The position numbers and the translations under genes were made by a program. Of a stretch of 5,400 nucleotides of DNA, positions 1 to 5,400 are shown in pieces. The notes beneath the pieces are model-generated. The model was not told the origin of the DNA. It ran no database searches and was given only the letters and a program-made list of their open reading frames with translations. Origin of the DNA: TC-15 sp034437275 (lineage in GTDB: Bacteria > Chloroflexota > Anaerolineae > Aggregatilineales > Aggregatilineaceae); contig DAOTUD010000048.1 in NCBI GenBank assembly GCA_034437275.1, forward strand, positions 1-5,400. The letters run 5' to 3'. Positions within the stretch are counted from its first letter, which is position 1. The number at the start of each line of letters is the position of its first letter.

Positions 1-154
1 GGCGTTATGCTAGTTTTACCCCTCCCCCTGGCCCCCTCCCCGCGCGCGGAGCGGGGGAAACAAACCGGGACCCAAAGTCCCTCTCCGTTCACGGGGAGGG
101 ATTTAGGGAGGGGTAAACCATCGACACACGCGCCAGGATATCTAGCATAACCCC
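1..154. mobile_element. MITE-like palindromic repeat, left complete copy
   Basis: This is a short non-coding element bounded by inverted repeats: GTTATGCTAG at 4-13 and its exact complement CTAGCATAAC at 142-151. The match extends to 13 bp with one mismatch (1-13 against 142-154). Inside it, 15-26 (TTTACCCCTCCC) pairs perfectly with 106-117. A GC-rich hairpin spans 32-57, and a 9-bp stem with one G-T pair and a TTCA loop spans 79-100. A nearly identical copy starts at 5273. There is no transposase or sizeable open frame, so it would have to be mobilised in trans if it is mobile. The terminal repeats and the second copy are seen directly. Calling it a MITE is inference, and an RNA-level or REP-like role is not excluded. 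No target duplication can be judged, because the left flank lies outside the window. Confidence 0.75.
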
Positions 155-290
155 CTAATTGTGAGGCCAGGGTCCACTGCTTATGTCGTCGCCCGGTGCG
201 CCCTGGATATCCCGGCGACGCGCCGCCGGTGGCCAGGCGTCAGGATCGGGCCAATGATTTTTGCGCTATGGCGCGCTGTGGGAATGCCCG
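152..290. other. Intergenic spacer with an unassigned hairpin
   Basis: This is the spacer between the left repeat element and the stop codon of the Yip1-like gene. It contains a nested inverted repeat: CCTGG at 202-206 with CCAGG at 233-237, enclosing CCGGCG at 212-217 with CGCCGG at 224-229 and a 6-nt loop. The hairpin lies about 55 bp past the gene's stop on the minus strand and could slow transcription, but no T-run follows it, so it is not a standard intrinsic terminator. I see no coding sequence here. Confidence 0.4.
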
Positions 291-881
291 TCACGCGCCG
301 ACCGCCAGCACCCCGAACAGGCAGCCGCACGTCACCCCGACCGGCACCCACGCCGCGACGATGGCCTGCCCCCATGACAGGTCATGGATCGCGCGGGTGA
401 CCAGGATATTGAGCAGCACACCGTAAGCCGCCAACGGCAGGAACAGGTAGCCCTGGAGCGGGATCAGCAGGCCGACCAGGATCAGCAGCGGCGCGATAAA
501 CGCGGCCAGCGCGTAGGCTTGCTGCCAGTACACGCCCCGACCATAGACCAGATCGGCCAGGAAATTCTCCACCCATGCCCCCACAATGAAGAACAGCAGC
601 CCGAACAGGCCAATCGAGGGCATACACCAGGCCTGCCCGGCGGCGTCTTCGCGCCCGGCCAGCGCGCCGGCGCTCAGGTACAGCGCGAAGCTGACCGTCG
701 TCGCCACGAAAATCCAGATGTAGGCGCGGCGCGGCGTGGCCTGCGGGTCGGTGATCAGCGTTTTGTAGGTCTCCACCGACGGCTGCACCAGCGCCCGGAA
801 CCAGACCCAGTACCAGGGCAGCGCCGGTCCATCGCGGCGGACGGTGTTTTTCTCGCGGGGTTTTTGGTCTTTGAAGAGCAT
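291..881 (-). CDS. Yip1-domain-like multi-pass membrane protein
   Basis: This gene encodes 196 residues with about five hydrophobic segments (roughly 52-73, 89-113, 120-140, 144-163 and 172-195) after a charged, cytoplasmic-looking N-terminus. The segment near residues 28-48 (FRALVQPSVETYKTLITDP) and the AYALAAFIAP stretch before the third or fourth helix resemble bacterial Yip1-family proteins (PF04893 type). Those are small integral membrane proteins whose bacterial role is mostly unknown. The length fits the family. There is no signal peptide or catalytic motif. The ATG at 879-881 is preceded by only a weak purine stretch (GGTAGG, about 3 nt away), so the start is less certain than the frame. 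A good promoter lies about 145 bp upstream (1026-1054), with a short open frame and an IS-like hairpin in between. The gene is not obviously linked in function to the kinases and is probably transcribed separately. The family call is by eye. Confidence 0.72.
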   Translation of the reverse strand: MLFKDQKPREKNTVRRDGPALPWYWVWFRALVQPSVETYKTLITDPQATPRRAYIWIFVATTVSFALYLSAGALAGREDAAGQAWCMPSIGLFGLLFFIVGAWVENFLADLVYGRGVYWQQAYALAAFIAPLLILVGLLIPLQGYLFLPLAAYGVLLNILVTRAIHDLSWGQAIVAAWVPVGVTCGCLFGVLAVGA

Positions 882-964
882 AAGCCTACCGATTGTTTTC
901 CATGTGGCCCGGTGGGGCGTGCGTAGCCTGAGAAGCTCCCTGCTTTAGCGGGGAGAGTCGTCAC
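882..964 (+). mobile_element. Possible IS200/IS605 right-end relic
   Basis: A hairpin at 936-955 (CTCCCTGC, loop TTTA, GCGGGGAG; 8 bp with one G-T pair) is preceded by GAAG and followed by AGTCGTCAC. This arrangement resembles the right ends of IS200/IS605-type elements, where a subterminal hairpin marks the transposon end and forms the 3' end of the TnpB guide RNA scaffold. No tnpA or tnpB remains. The 11 codons before the TAG at 924-926 (DCFPCGPVGRA) might be the last residues of a lost TnpB but are too short to assign. The left boundary is arbitrary. The resemblance is from memory of the family, and the hairpin alone is what the sequence proves. On the minus strand it lies in the leader of the Yip1-like gene. 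Confidence 0.35.
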
Positions 965-999
965 TGTATCGCAAAGTCTACCAGCAGGCGGATGTGCAT
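961..999 (-). other. 12-codon frame: truncated gene start or leader peptide
   Basis: The frame reads MHIRLLVDFAIQ and then TGA (961-963). It has a strong Shine-Dalgarno sequence (GGGGAG at 1006-1011 on the minus strand) 6 nt before the ATG. A sigma-70-like promoter lies just upstream, with a predicted transcription start near 1019, so all the signals of a genuine gene start are present. The frame closes at the boundary of the IS200/IS605-like hairpin. The simplest reading is the surviving first codons of a gene cut by that insertion. A regulatory leader peptide for the downstream membrane protein gene is the alternative. Confidence 0.35.
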
Positions 1000-1025
1000 C
1001 GCGCGCTCCCCGTCTGCAATCGCTA

Positions 1026-1054
1026 GTTATAGCGGGTTTTGGGCGGTAAATCAA
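1026..1054 (-). promoter_or_regulatory. Sigma-70-type promoter reading towards the Yip1-like gene
   Basis: On the minus strand, TTGATT (1049-1054) and TATAAC (1026-1031) are separated by exactly 17 bp. Each hexamer differs from the consensus at one or two positions. Transcription would start near 1019, shortly before a Shine-Dalgarno/ATG pair at 1011-997, and would continue through the hairpin at 936-955 into the gene at 881. The -35 box overlaps the stop codon of the degraded kinase fragment. This is the best promoter-like match I found in the non-coding parts of the window. Confidence 0.6.
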
Positions 1055-1164
1055 CGGTGGCTGGGCAGGATGATATGGAACGAGCTGCCCTTGCCGGGCG
1101 TGCTCTGCACCTCGATGCGCCCCGGGTGCGCCTCGACGATCTTGCGGGCGATGGCCAGCCCCCG
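1051..1164 (-). pseudogene. C-terminal remnant of a third sensor histidine kinase
   Basis: Read on the minus strand, this stretch gives GLAIARKIVEAHPGRIEV followed by a QSTPGKGSSFHIILPSHR-like tail and TGA (1051-1053). That is the G2 box and the closing strands of a GHKL-type histidine kinase ATPase domain. The expected GTGLG glycine loop is reduced to AARG, and HGG has become HPG. The 20 or so codons before it, back to the TAG of the upstream kinase, show no N box, G1 box or dimerisation domain. The fragment is in the same frame as the upstream kinase but separated from it by that TAG. It is not a duplicated end of that gene, whose own G2 region reads GTGLGMAITKRLVELHGG. It has no plausible start or function of its own and is best read as the end of a deleted neighbouring kinase gene. 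Confidence 0.7.
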
Positions 1165-1224
1165 CGCGGCCCAGACGAACGGCGCGTACTGGCCCTCTCT
1201 AGCCTGCTTGTGAGGGAGCAGCGC

Positions 1225-3417
1225 CTACTTCGTCACCGCCGCCGGTGCGCCCAGTGCGTGCTGCACGGCACGCAGCAGCGCGTCCGGCCCGGCGAAGCCT
1301 TTTTGCACCAGGTCGGCGCGGCGTTGGGCCAGGTAGTCGGCTTCGTCCGGCGTGAGCGACTTGGCCGTGATCACGATCACCGGGAGCGCGGCCAGCCGGT
1401 CGTCGCTGCGGATGTGCGCCAGCACGTCGAAGCCGCTGATCGCCGGCATCATCAGGTCGAGCAGCACCAGGCTCGGCGTGTGGTGCGCCAGCCAGGTCAG
1501 CGCGTCGGCCCCGCCGCTGACCGCGTGGACCGGGTAGCCGCTGCGTTGCAGCATGTCGACCAGCAGCCGGCGGTCGTCGGGCATGTCGTCCACGACGAGC
1601 ACCGGGTGATCGGCCTGGGGGCGGCGCAGGGTTTGCCCCAACACAGCGACCAGGGATTGCTGGTCGACCGGCTTGGTGAGTGCGTCGGCAGCGCCCAGGT
1701 CGAGCGCCAGCGGGCGGTTATCGACAATCGACACCATTACGACTGGGATGTCGCGCGTGGTGGGGTCGCCCTTGAGCGCGCGCAAGACCTGCCAGCCATC
1801 CATGCCCGGCATCATCACATCGAGCGTGATCAGGTCCGGCCCCAACTGGCGGGCACGGGCCAGCCCTTCGGATCCGCTTTGCGCGTGCAGCACGCGGTAC
1901 CCGGCGCTGCCGAGCGTATCGCTGAGCATTTCGACCGCTTCGGCGTGATCGTCGATGACCAGCACCGTCCGTGCGATCTGCGGTCCGGCGGGCGCTATTG
2001 CGAGAACCTGGGGGGTGTGGATGCCCGGCAGGTTGACGTAAAAGGTCGTGCCCTGGCCGGGCGTGCTGTCCAGCCCGATCGTCCCGCCGTGCAGTTCGAC
2101 CAGCCGCTTGGTGATGGCCATGCCCAGGCCGGTGCCCTCGTAGCGCCGCGTGGAGGAGTTGTCCACTTGCTGGAATTCGGCGAAGACCGCGTCGCGCTGG
2201 TCGGGCGCGATGCCGATGCCGGTGTCGGCGATGACAAGCTGCACCATGCTGTTTTCTGCGCGGGCGCGGATCGTCACGCTGCCCTGGTCGGTGAACTTGA
2301 TCGCGTTGGCCAGGATGTTGGTCACGATCTGGTGGATGCGCGTCTCGTCGGCGTACAGCGGCGGCGCGCCGTCGAAGTCGCGCACGATGCGCAGCCCCTT
2401 GTGCGCAGCCAGCGGCTCGATGGTGATCAGCACGTGTTCCAGCAGCGCGGCGGTGTCCAGTTCGCGGCGGTCCAGCGCCACGTGCCCGGCCTCGATGCGG
2501 TTGAGGTCCAGCACGTCATTGATCAGAGCCAGCAGATTGTGGCCGTTGCGGACGACTTTGCTCAGCCGGTCGTGCTGCACGTCGTTGAGCGCGCCATACG
2601 TGCCGTTGAGCACCAGCTCGGTGTAGCCGATGATCGAGTTCAGCGGGGTGCGGAGTTCGTGGCTCATGTTGGCCAGGAACTGGCTTTTCATGCGGCTGGC
2701 TTCTTCCAGGTCGACATTGCGCTGGGCCAGTTCGGCGTTCATATTGGCCAGCGGGTTAAACAGTTCGTGGCGCAGCACCGGCAGCCCCAGCGCCAGCGCC
2801 GACACCGCCAGCAGCACCGCGTTGAGCGGGACCGGCACCCGCGGCCAGATGATCATCGAAGACAACAGCCCCCCCACTACCCACAGCGGCGCCGGCCACA
2901 ACGAGCGCGCGCGGTCGTCGTGCGAGCAGCGCAGGATGGCCGCCGACAGCAGCAAGTAGGCGATGATCAGCCCGCTGGAGAGCAGGCCCAACGGCTGCCA
3001 GTCGCCCTGGTAATCGCCGGCATTGGTGCCGCGCGGGCGGATGTTGACCAGCACGTTATCAGACCACAGCGCCAGGTTTTGGGTGAAGATCAGCACCACG
3101 CCGGCGATCCGCATGGCGCGCATCACGGGCGTGTAAGCAGTGGCAAACTCCGAGGTGAAGAAGAACATCGCGACCGCGAACAGCGCATACAGCATAATCG
3201 CCAGGTAGGTCGTGACGCGCGGGTCCAGGCTGAGGTCGTCGATGAAGCGCCCGAAGCTGTTGGCGACACAGTACGCGCCCAGCGCCAGCATCGTCAGCGC
3301 GAACAGTTGGTTGGCGCGCTGGTGGGGGGCCTGCCACAACACCAGCATCAGCATCCCGGCTGCGATCACGGCGGCGCTGCCGTTGGCGGTCAGTACGATC
3401 AGCGTGGTGAGACTCAT
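1225..3417 (-). CDS. 7TM hybrid sensor histidine kinase with two receiver domains
   Basis: This 730-residue membrane kinase should autophosphorylate in response to a signal and relay phosphate to its attached receivers. It has about seven hydrophobic helices at residues 5-215, resembling the HisKA_7TM type of N-terminal sensor, then a short coiled-coil linker (222-245). The dimerisation domain carries the H box MSHELRTPLN with phosphoacceptor H253. The ATPase domain has an N box (NILANAIKF, N371), a G1 box (DTGIG, 398-402) and a G2 box (GTGLG, 428-432). Receiver 1 (484-598) has D489/D490, phosphoacceptor D533, S563 and K582-P583. Receiver 2 (606-722) has D610/D611, D654, T684 and K706, but with KG in place of KP. 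There is no output domain. The ATG overlaps the preceding gene's stop (ATGA, 3414-3417) and has AGGAGG 7 nt upstream, which supports this start and translational coupling. The ligand is unknown. Confidence 0.93.
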   Translation of the reverse strand: MSLTTLIVLTANGSAAVIAAGMLMLVLWQAPHQRANQLFALTMLALGAYCVANSFGRFIDDLSLDPRVTTYLAIMLYALFAVAMFFFTSEFATAYTPVMRAMRIAGVVLIFTQNLALWSDNVLVNIRPRGTNAGDYQGDWQPLGLLSSGLIIAYLLLSAAILRCSHDDRARSLWPAPLWVVGGLLSSMIIWPRVPVPLNAVLLAVSALALGLPVLRHELFNPLANMNAELAQRNVDLEEASRMKSQFLANMSHELRTPLNSIIGYTELVLNGTYGALNDVQHDRLSKVVRNGHNLLALINDVLDLNRIEAGHVALDRRELDTAALLEHVLITIEPLAAHKGLRIVRDFDGAPPLYADETRIHQIVTNILANAIKFTDQGSVTIRARAENSMVQLVIADTGIGIAPDQRDAVFAEFQQVDNSSTRRYEGTGLGMAITKRLVELHGGTIGLDSTPGQGTTFYVNLPGIHTPQVLAIAPAGPQIARTVLVIDDHAEAVEMLSDTLGSAGYRVLHAQSGSEGLARARQLGPDLITLDVMMPGMDGWQVLRALKGDPTTRDIPVVMVSIVDNRPLALDLGAADALTKPVDQQSLVAVLGQTLRRPQADHPVLVVDDMPDDRRLLVDMLQRSGYPVHAVSGGADALTWLAHHTPSLVLLDLMMPAISGFDVLAHIRSDDRLAALPVIVITAKSLTPDEADYLAQRRADLVQKGFAGPDALLRAVQHALGAPAAVTK
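2618..2691 (-). repeat. 74-bp identical block around the H box, copy in the second kinase
   Basis: This segment encodes the linker end and H box (from MKSQ to GYTE, around H253). It is identical base for base to 4450-4523 in the upstream kinase gene, including every third codon position. Just outside the block the sequences diverge, even where the protein is conserved. It is coding sequence, not an inserted element. Confidence 0.85.
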
Positions 3418-5249
3418 CCGTGGGCCTCCTGGCGGTCAGCGGCCAGCAAGCGGCGGACGTGAGCGAGCAAGGTGGGCGGGTCGATCGGTTTGGCGAGGAA
3501 CCCCGCCGCGCCGAGTTTGTGCGCCACGTCGTGCTCCTCGGTGGCGCTGACGATCAGGACCGCGGTGTGCGTGGTGTGCGGATCGCGGCGCAGGGCTTCG
3601 AGCACCTGCCAGCCGTCCATGCCCGGCATGTGCACGTCGAGCGTGATCAGGGCCGGGTGCAGCTCGTGCGCCAGCCGCAGCCCTTCGTTGGCGTCGGTGG
3701 TGCCGTACACGCGGAAATTCTCGGCTTGCAGGATGTCTTGCAGCACTTCGAGCGTCTCGGTGTCGTCGTCAATCGCCAGGATCACCGGCCCGCCCGCGCG
3801 GCGTGCTTTGGGTTCCAGGGTGTGGATCACCTGCGGGTGACTGCTGGCAGCGGGCAGCGCGACGTGGAAGGTGCTGCCCCGGCCCGGCGTCGTCTCGAAC
3901 CAGATGCGCCCGCCGTGCAGTTCGGCCAGCCGGCGCGCAATTGCCAGCCCCAGCCCGGTCCCTTCGTAGCGCCGCGTCAGCGAGCCGTCGGCCTGGTGGA
4001 ACGCCTCGAAGATGAAGGGCTGCTGCTCCGGCGGAATGCCGATCCCGGTGTCGGTCACGCTGAGGATGACCTGCTGGTGGTCGGTGTCGTAATGCCCGCG
4101 CACGATCACCACGCCCTGGTTGGTGAATTTGATGGCGTTGCTCAGCAGGTTGGATATGATCTGGCGGGTGCGCGTCTCGTCGACGTGCAGCGGCGGCAGC
4201 GTGCCATAGCCCCGCACCAGCGCCAGCCCCTTTTCGCGGGCGCGCGGTTCGAAGCTGTCCAGCAGGCTGTCGAGCATCGCCCCGGCGGGCACGGTCGTGA
4301 GCTTCAAGTCCAGCCGCCCGGCGTCGATCTTGCTCAGGTCCAGCACATCGTTGATCAGCTCCAGCAGCAGCCGCCCGTTATTGGTGACTTTCGCCAGCCG
4401 GTCCTGCTGGCGCTCGGTCAGCGCGCCATACGTCTCGGCGGTGACCAGTTCGGTGTAGCCGATGATCGAGTTCAGCGGGGTGCGGAGTTCGTGGCTCATG
4501 TTGGCCAGGAACTGGCTTTTCATCTGTGTGGCGACCAGCAGCTGCTCGTTTTTGGCGGCGAGCTGCTGGTTGAGGTCGGCCAGCGGTTGGAAGACCTGGT
4601 ATTTGACCACCAGCCGCCCGACCATCACCACCGCCACGGTGATCGCGATCAGGTTGAACGAATAGGTGTGCAGCGGGTCGGAGAGGGTGTGCCCAAGCTG
4701 CCCGGCGATCAACAGCAGCAGCGGGGCCGACAGCGCGCGGATGTGCTGCTGGCCCTGGGTGTAGAGCAGGACGATGTTGGCCAGCAGGTAAGCCAGCACG
4801 ATCCCCACGCCGACCAGCCCCAGCGTGGTATAGCTGTAGTCGTAGGATCCATTGGTGCGCGGTTCCAGGTCGCGGTAAAGCTGGCCGAACCACATCAAGC
4901 CCAGGAAAATGATCCCCAGCGGGGCACTGACCCAGTGCTCGATCTGGCGCACGCGGCGCGGCACCCCGGCGAACGCCAGCGTAAAGTTGAACAGCAGGAT
5001 GATGCCCAGCACATACAGCGTGCTGGTGGCGTACAGCAGTGGTTCCGGCTGCAGGTCGAACTGCTGGGGCACCTGCCAGGCGGCGTCGATCCCGCCGTAC
5101 AGCGCGAAGACCGCCATGCACAGCCCAAAATACTGGTTGCTGCGCCGGTGTCGGTCTTGCCAGATCACCAAAAACAGCAGCGCCGCCGCAAAAATGGCGA
5201 GCACAACATCCGCACAAATGCTCAGGATAGTGGCCGGACCAGCCGACAT
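3414..5249 (-). CDS. 7TM hybrid sensor histidine kinase with one receiver domain
   Basis: This 611-residue kinase is the first gene of a two-kinase operon. About seven membrane helices (roughly 7-30, 37-57, 70-93, 107-123, 143-163, 172-190 and 198-215) make up the sensor, with no periplasmic domain of any size. A linker (220-243, PLADLNQQLAAKNEQLLVA) leads to the H box MSHELRTPLN with H253. The ATPase domain has an N box (SNLLSNAIKF, N371), a G1 box (DTGIG, 400-404) and a G2 box (GTGLG, 430-434). The receiver (about 488-604) keeps D494-D496, phosphoacceptor D538, S568 and K587-P588, so it looks active. The ATG has AAGGA 7 nt upstream. The gene is paralogous to the next one, with the histidine at the same residue number and strong conservation from the linker onward, but the sensor helices differ. 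It lacks a DNA-binding output domain, so a separate regulator or phosphotransfer protein is expected elsewhere. The signal is unknown. Confidence 0.93.
   Translation of the reverse strand: MSAGPATILSICADVVLAIFAAALLFLVIWQDRHRRSNQYFGLCMAVFALYGGIDAAWQVPQQFDLQPEPLLYATSTLYVLGIILLFNFTLAFAGVPRRVRQIEHWVSAPLGIIFLGLMWFGQLYRDLEPRTNGSYDYSYTTLGLVGVGIVLAYLLANIVLLYTQGQQHIRALSAPLLLLIAGQLGHTLSDPLHTYSFNLIAITVAVVMVGRLVVKYQVFQPLADLNQQLAAKNEQLLVATQMKSQFLANMSHELRTPLNSIIGYTELVTAETYGALTERQQDRLAKVTNNGRLLLELINDVLDLSKIDAGRLDLKLTTVPAGAMLDSLLDSFEPRAREKGLALVRGYGTLPPLHVDETRTRQIISNLLSNAIKFTNQGVVIVRGHYDTDHQQVILSVTDTGIGIPPEQQPFIFEAFHQADGSLTRRYEGTGLGLAIARRLAELHGGRIWFETTPGRGSTFHVALPAASSHPQVIHTLEPKARRAGGPVILAIDDDTETLEVLQDILQAENFRVYGTTDANEGLRLAHELHPALITLDVHMPGMDGWQVLEALRRDPHTTHTAVLIVSATEEHDVAHKLGAAGFLAKPIDPPTLLAHVRRLLAADRQEAHG
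4450..4523 (-). repeat. 74-bp identical block around the H box, copy in the first kinase
   Basis: This is the partner of the block at 2618-2691, lying 1832 bp away in direct orientation. The boundaries are set by the first mismatches: T at 4449 against C at 2617, and C at 4524 against G at 2692. It could serve as a substrate for recombination between the two kinase genes. Confidence 0.85.
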
Positions 5250-5272
5250 AGCGTATTCCTTCGCCTGATAAA
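5250..5272 (-). promoter_or_regulatory. Short leader and ribosome binding site of the kinase operon
   Basis: Only 23 bp separate the first kinase start codon from the repeat element. They contain AAGGA 7 nt before the ATG. A small stem (CGCC 5262-5265 with GGCG 5273-5276) spans the junction with the repeat. There is no room for a promoter here, and I found no convincing -35/-10 pair in the visible part of the repeat, so transcription probably starts inside or beyond it. Confidence 0.55.
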
Positions 5273-5400
5273 GGCGTTATGCTAGTTTTACCCCTCCCCC
5301 TGGCCCCCTCCCCGCGCGCGGAGAGGGGGAAACAAACCGGGACCCAAAGTCCCTCTCCGTTCACGGGGAGGGATTTAGGGAGGGGTAAACCATCGACACA
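5273..5400. mobile_element. MITE-like palindromic repeat, right copy cut by window end
   Basis: This second copy of the repeat at 1-154 lies in the same orientation, offset by 5272 bp. It matches over all 128 visible bases except one: A at 5324 where the left copy has C at 52. The A restores a T-A pair in the internal GC-rich hairpin (equivalent of 32-57), so this copy is probably closer to the ancestral sequence. The far terminal repeat lies beyond the window. The near end is only 23 bp from the start codon of the first kinase gene, so the element occupies the position where that operon's promoter or leader would be expected. Confidence 0.75.

Noticed and set aside
261..275. TTTTT next to GCGC-TATG-GCGC as a terminator of the Yip1-like gene
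   Set aside because: The stem is only 4 bp. The run follows the hairpin as A, not T, on the strand being transcribed.
384..926. A 180-codon plus-strand frame opposite the Yip1-like gene
   Set aside because: It is rich in Gln, Arg, Asp and Pro with no recognisable domain. The minus-strand frame has coherent membrane helices and a family resemblance.
936..955. Hairpin as an intrinsic terminator for the kinase operon
   Set aside because: No T-run follows it on either strand. It also lies about 270 bp past the kinase stop and beyond a promoter of the same direction.
1193..1216. CCCTC/GAGGG inverted repeat just after the second kinase stop as a terminator
   Set aside because: It has a 5-bp stem with a 14-nt loop and no T-run. 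It may be a decayed piece of a C/G-rich repeat, but that is too weak to annotate.
1039..3462. An 807-codon open frame on the plus strand opposite the two-receiver kinase
   Set aside because: It is antisense to a clear kinase. Its translation is rich in Arg, Gln, His and Val with no domain, as expected for the complement of a GC-rich gene with strong third-position bias.
3420..5285. A 621-codon open frame on the plus strand opposite the one-receiver kinase
   Set aside because: It has the same low-complexity antisense composition. It even mirrors the other shadow frame where the kinases are similar (VQRGAEFVAHVGQELAFH), so it is a by-product of the real genes.
4378..5364. A 328-codon minus-strand frame running through the repeat element into the kinase
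   Set aside because: It is out of frame with the kinase, overlaps its conserved H-box region and starts inside the repeat, so it is a shadow frame.

Overview
The window is GC-rich and looks like a bacterial chromosome. Three things suggest Chloroflexota: membrane-bound hybrid histidine kinases with 7TM N-termini, a Yip1-type membrane protein, and a C/G-rich inverted-repeat element of the CCCCTCCCC...GGGGAGGGG kind common in that phylum. This assignment is inference from style, not from a marker gene. All three intact genes lie on the minus strand, so the biological order runs from high to low coordinates.

Layout in transcription order. A truncated copy of a small palindromic repeat (5273-5400, running off the window) ends 23 bp before the first gene. 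That gene (5249-3414) encodes a 611-residue 7TM histidine kinase with one receiver domain. It overlaps by 4 bp (ATGA) a second, paralogous gene (3417-1225) encoding a 730-residue 7TM histidine kinase with two receiver domains. The two form a tight, translationally coupled operon; both carry the phosphoacceptor histidine at residue 253 and share a 74-bp identical DNA block around it. No DNA-binding response regulator is present, so the output partner must be encoded elsewhere.

Behind the second kinase (about 1164-1051) is a decayed piece of a third histidine kinase: the last ~35 residues of an ATPase domain, ending in its own stop. Next comes a well-formed sigma-70-type promoter (TTGATT, 17 bp, TATAAC; 1054-1026), a Shine-Dalgarno sequence and an ATG that opens only a 12-codon reading frame. 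That frame stops beside a hairpin (936-955) resembling the right end of an IS200/IS605 element. I read this as the 5' end of a gene cut off by a now-degenerate insertion, although a leader peptide is possible. The promoter now points at the third intact gene (881-291), a 196-residue Yip1-like multi-pass membrane protein.

The left edge (1-153) holds a complete copy of the repeat element in the same orientation as the right-hand copy, with 127 of 128 comparable bases identical. The whole ~5.1-kb block is therefore bracketed by direct copies of a non-autonomous, MITE-like element with 10-bp perfect (13-bp imperfect) terminal inverted repeats and nested internal stems. The most interesting material is this bracketed structure, the recent-looking sequence exchange between the two kinases, and the two layers of gene wreckage between the kinase operon and the Yip1 gene. 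I see no CRISPR array, tRNA or rRNA.
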